A stretch of 64,000 nucleotides of DNA, from positions 1 through 64,000 of the forward strand of contig JAEWIR010000010.1 in the NCBI GenBank assembly GCA_023386965.1, written 5' to 3'. The stretch is from Bacteroidota bacterium (lineage in GTDB: Bacteria > Bacteroidota > Bacteroidia > Flavobacteriales > Weeksellaceae). Below are positions 17,039 to 26,086 of this stretch, in pieces. The translations under genes were made by a program, and so were the position numbers. How positions within the stretch are numbered: the stretch's first letter is position 1; every line of letters begins with the position of its first letter. The notes beneath the pieces were generated by a model. That model had not been told where the DNA came from and did not search any database. It was given only the letters and a program-made list of their open reading frames with translations.

Positions 17039-17800
17039 ATGAATAAGCTGATTCACTTACTCTTTGCGGCGGCAGTGGCTACGGGCTGCAACGCCGGCAA
17101 AGCATCCGCAGAGACACCAACATTAACCGGAACCTGGGAACTGCAGGAACTTCAGGGCCTGAAGCGCGCAACCGGTAAACCCGTATATATCGAGCTGGCA
17201 GCGGACAGGAAATTAACAGGATTCACCGGCTGCAATACGGTGCGCGGAAACTACACCGCAGACCTAAAAAACAACCGTTTAAGACTGGAGGGCCTTGCCA
17301 GCACCCGCATGACCTGTCCGGACCAAAAGGTGGAAAATGAGGTGACCGGTGTTCTGCGCAAAACAGCGTATTTTGTACTGGAGGACGGAATGCTTAATTT
17401 ACAGTCGGAAAACCGTACAACCATGGCCCAATTCAAGAAAATTAACCATCCCGAAGTGGTGAACAAATACTGGAAACTGACCGTCCTGGACGGCAAGCCA
17501 GTCACCATGGGAGCGGCACAGGAAAGGGAGGCGCATTTCATCCTGAAAAGCGACGGCAGCCTGAGCGGTTTCGGCGGCTGCAATAGCTTCAGCGGTTCCT
17601 ATGAACTTAAGGACAGCAACCGGATTGACTTTGATGAGAATATGGCCGTGACCATGCGGGCCTGCCCGGAACTTAAAATGGACGAGCGCGCTTTCCTGAA
17701 TGTATTTTATAACGCGGACAGCTATGTGCAGGACGGCGATACTTTAACCCTGGAGGACGGTAAAAAAGCGCTGGCTGTTTTTGAAGCCGTCTATTTCTGA
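17039..17800 (+). CDS. Lipoprotein with two META (HslJ-like) domains
   Basis: A 253-residue predicted lipoprotein. The signal peptide ends in the lipobox AVATGC (Cys17), so it should be anchored in the envelope. Two META domains follow (about 29-135 and 145-253). Each has the pattern LTGFTGCNTVRGNY / LSGFGGCNSFSGSY and a later Met-x-Cys (TRMTCP / MRACPE). Related E. coli HslJ affects heat and novobiocin tolerance, but the biochemical role of META domains is unknown. The gene stands alone, directly right of the decayed border of the defence island. Confidence 0.85.
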   Translation: MNKLIHLLFAAAVATGCNAGKASAETPTLTGTWELQELQGLKRATGKPVYIELAADRKLTGFTGCNTVRGNYTADLKNNRLRLEGLASTRMTCPDQKVENEVTGVLRKTAYFVLEDGMLNLQSENRTTMAQFKKINHPEVVNKYWKLTVLDGKPVTMGAAQEREAHFILKSDGSLSGFGGCNSFSGSYELKDSNRIDFDENMAVTMRACPELKMDERAFLNVFYNADSYVQDGDTLTLEDGKKALAVFEAVYF

Positions 17801-17950
17801 CAGACCGTGGCGTAACAGCCGGCTTCATTAATTAATGAAATTACAGGCAAGCACTGTTTTCCGCATAATTTGCAGAGAAGGGTGCTTTTTATTGTCGCAT
17901 AGTCGGAATTGCAGGGCCTCAATTCTATAACTTTGCGCTAAACTTATACT

Positions 17951-18784
17951 TTGGAACAGCCCGTACAGGTCTTTGATGCAAATAATATCTTTGATTTCAT
18001 AGAGATCAGACACCCGCACCATCCCAGAAATCCGGCATTTCTGATTCTGAAAAAAGGCCGCGTGATCTATAATGAGAATGTGGACAGGATAGAACTTAGC
18101 GCCAATCATGTAGCGTTGATTGATTCGCGGCGGGTGTATGAAATTCTGGAAATTAGTGACGATCTGGAACTTCTGCTGGTGGCTTTTTCTAAAGAATACA
18201 CCGAGAAACTCCCACTGAAAATTAACCGGCTGAATGCCTTTGTTTATTTCCGCAACGAACTGGTGCGGCATTCCGCTTTGGAGCCTGAAACCTTTGAAAG
18301 GATATACAAAAATGCAGACCTCCTGAAGACGGTTCTGGAGAGCGATGAGGTGTCCACCCACCGCGATGAAATCATCCGGCATCTGTTCTCGTCCACCGTG
18401 TATCAGTTTGGCGATATGATTTCTCAATCCTCGCGTTTCTCCAAAGACAGGATCTCCAGAAAACAGGAAATTGTGCTTCAGTTCCTGAAAAATGTGGGCG
18501 ATTCCTATCTGGATGAACGTGAAGTTACCTACTACGCCGAAAAACAGTTTATTACTTCCCGACATCTGTCGGCAGTCCTGAAGGAGGTGACCGGACAAAC
18601 TGCCGGGCAGATCATAGCCGCGTTCGTGATGAAGGAAGCCAAAGCGCAGATTTCTTCCACGGACAAAACACTTCAGCAAATAGCTGCCGGTCTGAAGTTC
18701 AGTGATGTGTATTCCTTCGGCCATTTTTTCAAGAAACATTCCGGCGAAAGCCCCAACGTTTACCGAAAACGCTTCCGGGGCTAA
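17951..18784 (+). CDS. AraC-family transcriptional regulator
   Basis: A 277-residue regulator with an N-terminal cupin-like sensing half and a C-terminal AraC DNA-binding domain (about 180-277): first helix-turn-helix FITSRHLSAVLKEVTG, second one DVYSFGHFFKKHSGESPNVYRK. The TTG at 17951 is used because an in-frame stop lies 12 bases upstream and no ATG occurs before the domain. A -7-like TAACTTTG at 17928-17935 would give a leader of only about nine bases. It sits directly before the TolC-EmrA-EmrB-like efflux operon on the same strand and is the likely regulator of it. The inducer is unknown. Confidence 0.85.
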   Translation: MEQPVQVFDANNIFDFIEIRHPHHPRNPAFLILKKGRVIYNENVDRIELSANHVALIDSRRVYEILEISDDLELLLVAFSKEYTEKLPLKINRLNAFVYFRNELVRHSALEPETFERIYKNADLLKTVLESDEVSTHRDEIIRHLFSSTVYQFGDMISQSSRFSKDRISRKQEIVLQFLKNVGDSYLDEREVTYYAEKQFITSRHLSAVLKEVTGQTAGQIIAAFVMKEAKAQISSTDKTLQQIAAGLKFSDVYSFGHFFKKHSGESPNVYRKRFRG

Positions 18785-18844
18785 ATCTTACTTTTGAACA
18801 TTTTATTCATTCTTTCCGTCATTTTCCCGCGCCTGCGAGGCACC

Positions 18845-18852
18845 TACCTTTG
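18845..18852 (+). promoter_or_regulatory. -7 element of the efflux operon
   Basis: TACCTTTG fits TAnnTTTG and lies 24 bases before the TolC-like start. The -33 region has no TTG at 19 bases, as expected for a promoter that needs an activator such as the AraC protein encoded just upstream. Confidence 0.5.
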
Positions 18853-18875
18853 CGCTGTTAAAAATCACGAAAATT

Positions 18876-20186
18876 ATGACCCTCAAAAATATGCTGACTC
18901 CGGTAGTCCTGAGTCTGTTTTTTTCCACCGCCAACGCGCAGCTTACTGAGCGTTCCATGACTTTGGATGAAGTGGTGCAGCTGGCGCTGGAAAACCATAC
19001 CCAACTTCAGCTTTCAAAAGAAAACATACAGATCGCCAGACAGCAGACGAAAATTGCGGAACTGCAGAAACTGCCATCCATTAACGCGTCAGCCAACGCC
19101 TTTTATCTTGGTGACGCACTGATTCTGGATAAAGACTTTTCGAAAGTTGCCACCGTCATCATGCCGCACTTTGGCAATACCTACAGTGTACAGGCTTCAG
19201 AACTGATCTTCAAGGGTGGACTTGTAAAGAAATCCGTTGAACTGTCTGAACTCCGCGAGCAGCTGGCGGAACTGGACCACGAGAAAGATGTTCAGAACAT
19301 TAAATTCCTGGTGATATCCACCTATCTGGACATTCAGAAGATCATCAACCAAAAAAATGTCTATCTGAATAACCGGAAACTGGCCACCCAGAGGCTGGAG
19401 AATGTGAATAAATTCTACAAACAGGGCATGGTGACGCGCAACGAAATCATCCGTGGTGAACTTTTGCTGAAAAATCTGGAACAGGGAATCCTGGTACTGG
19501 ACAACAGCCGCGCCGCACTTAATTATCAGTTAGCCACGGCCATCGGAATCTCACCGGACGTGCTTATACAACCGGCAGCGTCCTTTAATGAAACCGGTGA
19601 CGCCAGGGGAGTAGCTTACTTTCAGGAATTAGCGCACCTAAACCATCCTGTGCTGAAATCGGCGCAAACCGGCATCCGCATGTCCGAAAAAAACATTGAA
19701 ATCATCAGGACCGACCGGATGCCTACCATTGCAGCATTTGGCGGCTACAGCATGGCCAGACCGGTAACAAGTTCTTTGCCGGCGCAGGATTATTACACCA
19801 ATACCTGGCAAACCGGAGTATCCATAAGCTACAACATTGACAATCTGTATAAAACCAAAGAAAAAGAGCAGCTGGGAAAGTTTCAGCTCAATCAGGCCAA
19901 AGACGTGCTCGTACTGCAGCAGCAGAATCTGGATGTGCAGACCAATGCGGCCTGGCTGAAATGGCGCGAAGCTGTGCAGCAGGCAAAACTTTATAAGGAA
20001 AGCGAAGAGCTGGCCAATGAAAATTATAAAATCATTGAAGCAAAATACCTGAACCAGCTGGCACTACAGGCCGATATGACCGACGCGACCAACGCGAAAC
20101 TGGAAGCGGAGCTTCAGTACGCGAACAGCGAAATCAATGTACAGTATCAGTACTTCAATTTATTAAAAACCACAGGAACACTATAA
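18876..20186 (+). CDS. TolC-family outer-membrane efflux protein
   Basis: A 436-residue outer-membrane channel with a signal peptide (about 1-21, ending STANAQ) and two repeated coiled-coil outer-membrane efflux domains rich in Gln, Glu and Leu helices (for example LALENHTQLQLSKENIQIA). With the periplasmic adapter and the MFS pump that follow, it should form a tripartite exporter across both membranes. The adapter gene follows after 10 bases. The substrate is not evident. Confidence 0.9.
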   Translation: MTLKNMLTPVVLSLFFSTANAQLTERSMTLDEVVQLALENHTQLQLSKENIQIARQQTKIAELQKLPSINASANAFYLGDALILDKDFSKVATVIMPHFGNTYSVQASELIFKGGLVKKSVELSELREQLAELDHEKDVQNIKFLVISTYLDIQKIINQKNVYLNNRKLATQRLENVNKFYKQGMVTRNEIIRGELLLKNLEQGILVLDNSRAALNYQLATAIGISPDVLIQPAASFNETGDARGVAYFQELAHLNHPVLKSAQTGIRMSEKNIEIIRTDRMPTIAAFGGYSMARPVTSSLPAQDYYTNTWQTGVSISYNIDNLYKTKEKEQLGKFQLNQAKDVLVLQQQNLDVQTNAAWLKWREAVQQAKLYKESEELANENYKIIEAKYLNQLALQADMTDATNAKLEAELQYANSEINVQYQYFNLLKTTGTL

Positions 20187-20196
20187 AAGAGCAGAG

Positions 20197-21351
20197 ATGA
20201 CAGAGAACACTACCACCAGCGAAAATATCCAGCCGGAAACAGAAATTACAGCCACGGCGAAAGAGCAGAAACCGGCAGAAGCGAAGGCTACACCGAAAAA
20301 ATCTAAAAAGAAATCCAACAGGACAAAGATCACCATGATCAACATGCTTGTGTTTGCATTGGCAGCAGGCGGCTTCTACTGGCTGGTTACGAATTACTTT
20401 CACCTGAATGAAGATAATTTTACGAACTCGGCACAGGTCGAAGAGTTCATTAATCCCGTAAACACCAGAGTTGCAGGTTACATTAAAGAAATCAAATACA
20501 GTGAACACCAGGCCGTGAAGAAAGGCGACACGCTTGTGATCCTGGACGACAGGGAAATCCGCACCCAGCTGGCCCAGGCTGAAGCGGCCTATCAGAACGC
20601 ACGTGCTTCCAGAAACGTGACCTCATCTGCGGTGAATACGGTTTCAAATAACGTGAATGTTGCGAACGCAAATATCGCGGGAGCGAAAGCCCGACTTTGG
20701 AATGCGGAGCAGAACTTGAACCGTTACAGAAACCTCCTGGCTTCTGAAGCGGTGACCAGACAGCAGTTTGACCAGGTAAAAACCGAATATGATGCTACCC
20801 GTGCTGCCTACGAAACCCTCATCAGCCAGAAAAACTCGGCTTCGCTGGCCACGGGTGAAACCCGCAGCCGCCTGGGCGTAAATGATGCCGAAATAAAAAG
20901 AACGGCCGCCATGCTCGACATGGCCAGAATCAACCTTTCCTACACCGTAATCACAGCACCTTATAATGGGATCATGGGCAGAAGACTCATTAATGAAGGC
21001 CAGCTGGTACAACCCGGACAGCAACTGGGCACGATTGTGCTGAACGGCCAGAAATGGATAACCGCGAATTTCCTGGAAAGCCAGATGCCGGGCGTGAAGA
21101 TTGGCGAAAAGATCAATATCACCGTTGACGCATTGGGCGGAAAGCAGTTTGTCGGTGAGGTTACCGCCATTTCGGCAGCCACGGGCGCAAAATATTCCAA
21201 TGTTCCCGTGGACAATTCTACAGGAAACTTCGTGAAGGTACAGCAGCGGATTCCGGTAAGGATTGAGTTTACTTCAGCCAACAAAAAAGAAGACCTGGAG
21301 CAGCTGCGTGCAGGAATGAACGTAAATGTGACCTTAAACAAAATCAAGTAG
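20197..21351 (+). CDS. HlyD/EmrA-type membrane fusion protein
   Basis: A 384-residue periplasmic adapter. A Lys-rich cytoplasmic stretch (about 15-45) precedes one membrane helix (about 46-66). The biotinyl-lipoyl-like half (VNTRVAGYIKEIKYSEHQAVKKGD) follows, then an α-helical hairpin (about 120-230), the second lipoyl half (APYNGIMGRRLINEGQLVQPGQ) and a β-barrel domain. It bridges the inner-membrane pump and the TolC-like channel. The next gene begins immediately after its stop. Confidence 0.9.
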   Translation: MTENTTTSENIQPETEITATAKEQKPAEAKATPKKSKKKSNRTKITMINMLVFALAAGGFYWLVTNYFHLNEDNFTNSAQVEEFINPVNTRVAGYIKEIKYSEHQAVKKGDTLVILDDREIRTQLAQAEAAYQNARASRNVTSSAVNTVSNNVNVANANIAGAKARLWNAEQNLNRYRNLLASEAVTRQQFDQVKTEYDATRAAYETLISQKNSASLATGETRSRLGVNDAEIKRTAAMLDMARINLSYTVITAPYNGIMGRRLINEGQLVQPGQQLGTIVLNGQKWITANFLESQMPGVKIGEKINITVDALGGKQFVGEVTAISAATGAKYSNVPVDNSTGNFVKVQQRIPVRIEFTSANKKEDLEQLRAGMNVNVTLNKIK

Positions 21352-22959
21352 ATGTCTGATTACAACAAGGGGCTGTTTAAAAGTTGGGTTCCCAAACCGG
21401 TGCAGCTTTTACTCATCCTCATCTTCACCATACTCATCATGACCATAAACCCCGTGAATACCGGGAATATCAGCCTGATGGTGGGTGACCTGGGTACATT
21501 GCCCGATTATCTGATGATGGCGAATTTTGCTTCTTTCATTGGAATGGCGACCGCAATGCCATTAGTATTGCGGGTGAAGATGCGGTTTCGTACCAAGGAA
21601 ATCATGATTGTTTCGCTGGCGGTAACAGCCGTGCTTTCTTACGTTGTCGGAACGACGGCCGTGCCTCAAATCATTGTGGCTTCGTCATTTCTTATGGGCT
21701 TTTTCAAGATGTTCATGATGATGGAATTCATCCTGCCGCTCATGTTTATTTTAAGTCCAGACGGAAAGAGGGGAAAGTTTTATGCCATATTTTACCCATT
21801 TTCCATTACGGTTGGAAATATCGCAGGATATTATCTCGCTAAACTGGCCTACCACACGACCTGGCAATACCCGCATTTACTTACAGCAGGTATTTGCCTG
21901 CTGATGATCCTGATTGTCGATATCTTCCAGCATAACCAGCGGTTTGCCCGCAAGATGCCATTCTCTCATATCGACTGGCTGAGTATGGTGCTGTTTGCAG
22001 GAACATTTCTTTTTATGTCCTCTATGTTTTCATTCGGCAAGACGCTGAATTGGTTTGACTCCAAAACGATCCGACTCTCATTCTGGGGCACGGTCATCAG
22101 CTTCATTCTCCTCGTGCTTCGGCAGCTGATGCTGAAAAGGAGTTACGTTTCCTTTTCTATCTTTACTAAAAACAGTGTCCAAAGCGGTTTGCTGATGCTG
22201 CTGTTCACAGCCGTGTTTCTGGGTTCGGCCTCGCTTCAGAATACTTTTACAGTTGGTGTGTTGGGTTATGATATGGTGACGAATGCCTCATTGAACATCA
22301 TGATGGTGCCGGGCGTGATCATGGCTGGTGTGGTTGCTTTTTTTTGGTTCAAACACGAAAGGCCTTTAAAAATGTTTATTTTTTCCGGCCTTGCAGCCTT
22401 TTTTCTGAATACGGTGATGATGTATTTCATGATGGTGCCGGAACTCAACTACGACAGCTGGCTTCTGCCCATGATGCTGAAAGGCTATGGATTGAGTGCC
22501 CTGTTTATTGCCGTTTGGTTTTATATCCTGGATAAGCTTGAGATGGATGAGATGCTGCAGGCCATAGGTCTGGTGCTGGTTTTCCGGAGTTTCGTAGCAA
22601 CGGCTGTTTTCTCCTCCTTTTTTGCCTGGCTGCAGTATCAGTTTCAGTGGCAAAGTGTAAACAACCTCGCGGTTTATATGGATGGAAGCACTGTGTCGGC
22701 ACAAAGTGCACTTCTCGGGTACAAGAATATCCAGCTTAATGCCATACTCGTGGCTAACAAAAGAATCTACGGCCTGATCGCCATCGCCGCCATTGGAATG
22801 ATGATCTACGTTTTGCAGCATCATTTCGGCAAACTTCGGTTCACAAGATTCCGATGGACCAGAGGCAGATTTTCGCGTGTTCTAAGAAACCGAAAAGAGA
22901 GGACTTCAAAAGTCGCAAAGGCCAGAGCGATAATGGATTCGGAAGAGATCCCTAAGTGA
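21352..22959 (+). CDS. MFS multidrug efflux transporter, DHA2/EmrB-like
   Basis: A 535-residue inner-membrane transporter with 12-14 hydrophobic segments and a basic, Arg-rich C-terminal tail (FTRFRWTRGRFSRVLRNRKE). The size and operon partners match DHA2-family pumps that work with an EmrA-type adapter and TolC. It probably exports a drug or toxic metabolite by proton antiport; the substrate is unknown. A 16-pair terminator follows 173 bases after the stop. Confidence 0.88.
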   Translation: MSDYNKGLFKSWVPKPVQLLLILIFTILIMTINPVNTGNISLMVGDLGTLPDYLMMANFASFIGMATAMPLVLRVKMRFRTKEIMIVSLAVTAVLSYVVGTTAVPQIIVASSFLMGFFKMFMMMEFILPLMFILSPDGKRGKFYAIFYPFSITVGNIAGYYLAKLAYHTTWQYPHLLTAGICLLMILIVDIFQHNQRFARKMPFSHIDWLSMVLFAGTFLFMSSMFSFGKTLNWFDSKTIRLSFWGTVISFILLVLRQLMLKRSYVSFSIFTKNSVQSGLLMLLFTAVFLGSASLQNTFTVGVLGYDMVTNASLNIMMVPGVIMAGVVAFFWFKHERPLKMFIFSGLAAFFLNTVMMYFMMVPELNYDSWLLPMMLKGYGLSALFIAVWFYILDKLEMDEMLQAIGLVLVFRSFVATAVFSSFFAWLQYQFQWQSVNNLAVYMDGSTVSAQSALLGYKNIQLNAILVANKRIYGLIAIAAIGMMIYVLQHHFGKLRFTRFRWTRGRFSRVLRNRKERTSKVAKARAIMDSEEIPK

Positions 22960-23131
22960 TGACAGAGGCTTCGACGGAAGCGGACGAGATCCCTGCCGGA
23001 TGAGACTTCCGATCGCCCCGTGGATCCCTGCGGGAGGACAGAGTGACCGTTGGTAGACCTGTACCACTTACGTTGTTCTTTTAATAATAGCAGGCAGTAG
23101 GCAATGCTCGTCAAGCTCATCAGGAGACAAT

Positions 23132-23167
23132 AAATAAATCCGACTCAGTGGTGAGTCGGATTTATTT
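23132..23167. terminator. Bidirectional terminator between efflux operon and T9SS gene
   Basis: A perfect 16-pair hairpin (AAATAAATCCGACTCA, loop GTGG, and its complement) with A and T runs on both sides lies between two convergent genes. Confidence 0.9.
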
Positions 23168-23182
23168 CTAATTTAAGATATG

Positions 23183-25267
23183 TTATTCTATATTTTTAAC
23201 AAGAACCCATCCTGAGTATTTCACTGGGGTCTTCGCAGCATCAGATTCGTTCCAGGTTACCGTGTACCAGTACGTTCCGGTTGAAATTCTTCTGTCAATG
23301 CTTGTACCATCCCACTTATATCCATTTGACTTGTCTGCCTGGTACACATTAATTCCGTAGCGGTCGTATATCTTTACCACCAGATTCTGTTTATAACCCA
23401 ATGAAGAATAGTCAATGGCATCGTTTACCCCATCGTTATTCGGCGTAATTGCATTCACCAGATTCGGCACCGTCACTTCTACAGCAATGGGCTCACAGTT
23501 GAAAGAATCCTTAACATAAATCACGTTTTTACCCCTTGGAACATTCGTAAAGATGTTGGAATCATGCCATACAGCGTTGTCCATAGAGAACTGGTAAGGT
23601 GGGGTGCCTCCAATTACATTTACCGTGATGGTGTTGTTTGAAATATCGATGGCTGAAACAACTGGAACTGGAGCTGCTGAAACGGTTACTGTCTGCGTGG
23701 TAACACATTCGCCCAAGGTTAGTTTCACCCAGTAACTGCCTACACCTACATTTGAAATGGAGGAAGTAGTTGCTCCGGTACTCCACAGGTAACTGCTGAA
23801 TCCCGGACCGGCATCAAGTGTAGTGGTATCTCCGGGGCAAATGATTTTATCCTGTAAAACCACCGAATGATTTGGAGAAGTTACATTAAGGGTGATTTTG
23901 GAAATACCCGTACAGCCGTTCGGGCTTGTACCTTTTACGTAAACCACGGTACTTGGCGAAATAAAAGCGGAGGGATTAGCGATGGGGTTGGTCCCGTTGA
24001 CCGCATCCGTATAGGAAGGATAGTAGGTTTTTGTGACTGTTCCCCCGCCAACTGCAGCACTGTTGAGATCAAACAGTCCTGTAGCAGGGTTTGTTTCAAG
24101 GAAGCAGGTAGTAAGGGAAGCATCATTCATTACAACAGTAGGATAAAACTGCAGTGAAATGGTGCCGTAGTTAGAACAGCCCTGAGTGGTTGTTACATGC
24201 ATATAAACCTCAGTCGGAGCTGCCGTGAAGAATGCAGCAGGATTTGTGATGGGATTTACGCCATTATTCATGTCATTTATTGTGCGGTAATATACCCGCG
24301 TGGCCGTAGGATCAGCAAACATGGAGGTTGAAACTGACGTAAGATCAAAGATGGCGGTTCCTTCATTGTTATTGTTACAGGCATTAACTGTTGCATTGCC
24401 CACCGTGATTGCACCCTGTACAAAGTTGATGGTTCCTGTTTGCAAACACTTGTTTATGGGATTAAGCGGATTGGTAGGATCGGTATAATGAAGTGCATAA
24501 TAATAAGTATTGGCAGTATTCACTGTAACCGTACCCAGAGGATTACTGTTGGTCAGAAGATCATTGGTGTTATTGTGGTAGGTGACTGTGAAGTGGGGAT
24601 TTCCATTGACGATCCCAGCAGAGAGCGTGCTGAAGTCAAAGACGCCCGGATTTGTACAGAGGGTAATGATCCCGTCCTGATTGGGACCCGGGGCAATAAA
24701 AGGGTTGGGACTGATTGCCGGGTTATTGTAAGGAGACGCCATGGTAGCCGTTCCTCCCCAGGTCAGCGAAAACGGTGCGGTAGTCGTACTTCCCGCCCCC
24801 ACCCAGTTATCGATGTATAAATAATAAGTCTGACCTGCCGTAACATTTAGGTACTGACAGTATGGAGTGGTGGACCCTCCGGGAGCACTGATCACCGTAC
24901 TTGTCATATTGAGACCTGTAGAAGCGCCCACGCCGATCACCGTGGCGGCATTGCATCGGATGGGTGAACCCAGGTTACCGCAGGCGACATTAGGACCATA
25001 AACAGCCCAGTCATAATCTGCTGCCGGATCAGTAGGAACAAGATCGAAGGTTAATGTTCCGCTTGTAGCAATCGTTATCTTATACCAGATGGAATTATGT
25101 TCACCGGTACTCAGACATCCTCCCAAAGGTTCATTTACCAAGCCAATACCGGAAGGACTGTAGGTAATACTGGAGTTTCCACAGACGGTTAATGCGGTAG
25201 AGCAATCTTCCTGGGAAAAAAAAGTTTGCGAGATAAGGAAAATAACGAGGAGTAAAGTTTTTTTCAT
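23183..25267 (-). CDS. Secreted T9SS type B sorting domain protein
   Basis: A 694-residue exported surface protein. The signal peptide (about 1-19, ISQTFFSQ) precedes an N-terminal pre-peptidase-like β domain (about 20-175). Three related repeats of about 80-95 residues follow (each with FDLTS/FDFST/FDLNS near the start and a later INP-type turn), then an Ig-like section. The C-terminal type B (CHU_C) sorting domain begins at NAITPNNDGVNDAID and runs through YDRYGINVYQ to the end. The sorting domain sends it through the type IX secretion system. The repeats may mediate adhesion or glycan binding (inference). It is transcribed convergently to the efflux operon. Confidence 0.92.
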   Translation of the reverse strand: MKKTLLLVIFLISQTFFSQEDCSTALTVCGNSSITYSPSGIGLVNEPLGGCLSTGEHNSIWYKITIATSGTLTFDLVPTDPAADYDWAVYGPNVACGNLGSPIRCNAATVIGVGASTGLNMTSTVISAPGGSTTPYCQYLNVTAGQTYYLYIDNWVGAGSTTTAPFSLTWGGTATMASPYNNPAISPNPFIAPGPNQDGIITLCTNPGVFDFSTLSAGIVNGNPHFTVTYHNNTNDLLTNSNPLGTVTVNTANTYYYALHYTDPTNPLNPINKCLQTGTINFVQGAITVGNATVNACNNNNEGTAIFDLTSVSTSMFADPTATRVYYRTINDMNNGVNPITNPAAFFTAAPTEVYMHVTTTQGCSNYGTISLQFYPTVVMNDASLTTCFLETNPATGLFDLNSAAVGGGTVTKTYYPSYTDAVNGTNPIANPSAFISPSTVVYVKGTSPNGCTGISKITLNVTSPNHSVVLQDKIICPGDTTTLDAGPGFSSYLWSTGATTSSISNVGVGSYWVKLTLGECVTTQTVTVSAAPVPVVSAIDISNNTITVNVIGGTPPYQFSMDNAVWHDSNIFTNVPRGKNVIYVKDSFNCEPIAVEVTVPNLVNAITPNNDGVNDAIDYSSLGYKQNLVVKIYDRYGINVYQADKSNGYKWDGTSIDRRISTGTYWYTVTWNESDAAKTPVKYSGWVLVKNIE

Positions 25268-25383
25268 ATCAAATTTGGGTTTTATGGTTTAGTATCTATC
25301 AAATATAGAATTATTTATTATTAATACTTAAATTATTATACGCTTTTCATTATTAAAAAATAAAATGACAAGTCATTCGGTTT

Positions 25384-25960
25384 AACCACAGAGACACAGA
25401 GAATGCACAGAGGTCACGGCGATTATGGATGTTGAATTTTGAATTTTAGATTCTGAATTATTTTGAATGGTTTCTTTATAACTTTCTAACCTTCTAACCT
25501 TCTAACCTTCTGGAGTCTTACATCTGAAATCTTTACTCTTTGCTCTTTGCTCTTTCTTCTAATTTACCACAGAGACACAAGGAATGCACAGAGGTCACGG
25601 CGATTATGGATGTTGAATTTTGAATTTTAGATTCTGAATTATTTTGAATGGTTTCTTCATAACTTTCTAACCTTCTAACCTTCTGGATTCTTACATCTGA
25701 AATCTTTACTCTTTGCTCTTTCTTCTAATTAACCACAGAAACACAGCGAATGCACAGAGGTCACGGCGATTATGGATGTTGGATTTTGGATTTTGAATTT
25801 TAGATTCTATTTTATTGGTCTCCTTATAACCTACCAACCTTCTGGAATCTGACATCTGATATCTGATATCTGATATCTAACATCCTGCCTCAAAATCTCA
25901 AATACCCAAACACCCTGCTACATATCCACCTCACTCTCTAACCTTCTAACCCTAATTAAC
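25384..25960. repeat. Intergenic tandem array of three ~165-180-base units
   Basis: Copies start near 25384, 25565 and 25731, each with ACCACAGAGACACA or a close variant and then TGCACAGAGGTCACGGCGAT and GATTATGGATGTTG. Within units there are short runs of TTCTAACC, TTTGCTC, TTTTGAAT and, in the last copy, CTGATATC. The copies differ by insertion or loss of these short runs. A degraded fourth start (TTAACCACG) appears near 25955. No ORF is present. The whole gene-free stretch is 25268-26086. Confidence 0.85.
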
Positions 25961-26086
25961 CACGCTGTCGCCAGGATATATTTAAAATTCACCCCACAGA
26001 TCTCAGCAAAAATCATAAATTAGCCAGCCCTACCTCCTAACCTTAGCTTTACTTATAGGCTGGATGTCGGCATTCCTGAATAATTT

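Noticed and set aside
17828..18739. A 303-residue minus-strand reading frame opposite the AraC gene
   Set aside because: The plus strand carries a clear AraC helix-turn-helix protein over the same bases. The minus translation has no family resemblance.
22944..23045. Repeated GATCCCT motif behind the MFS gene
   Set aside because: Only three short matches with no consistent unit length. Chance similarity to the end of the coding sequence is likely.
25384..25960. Possible CRISPR array
   Set aside because: The units are about 165-180 bases, differ by internal short repeats and have no unique spacers, and no cas gene is near.
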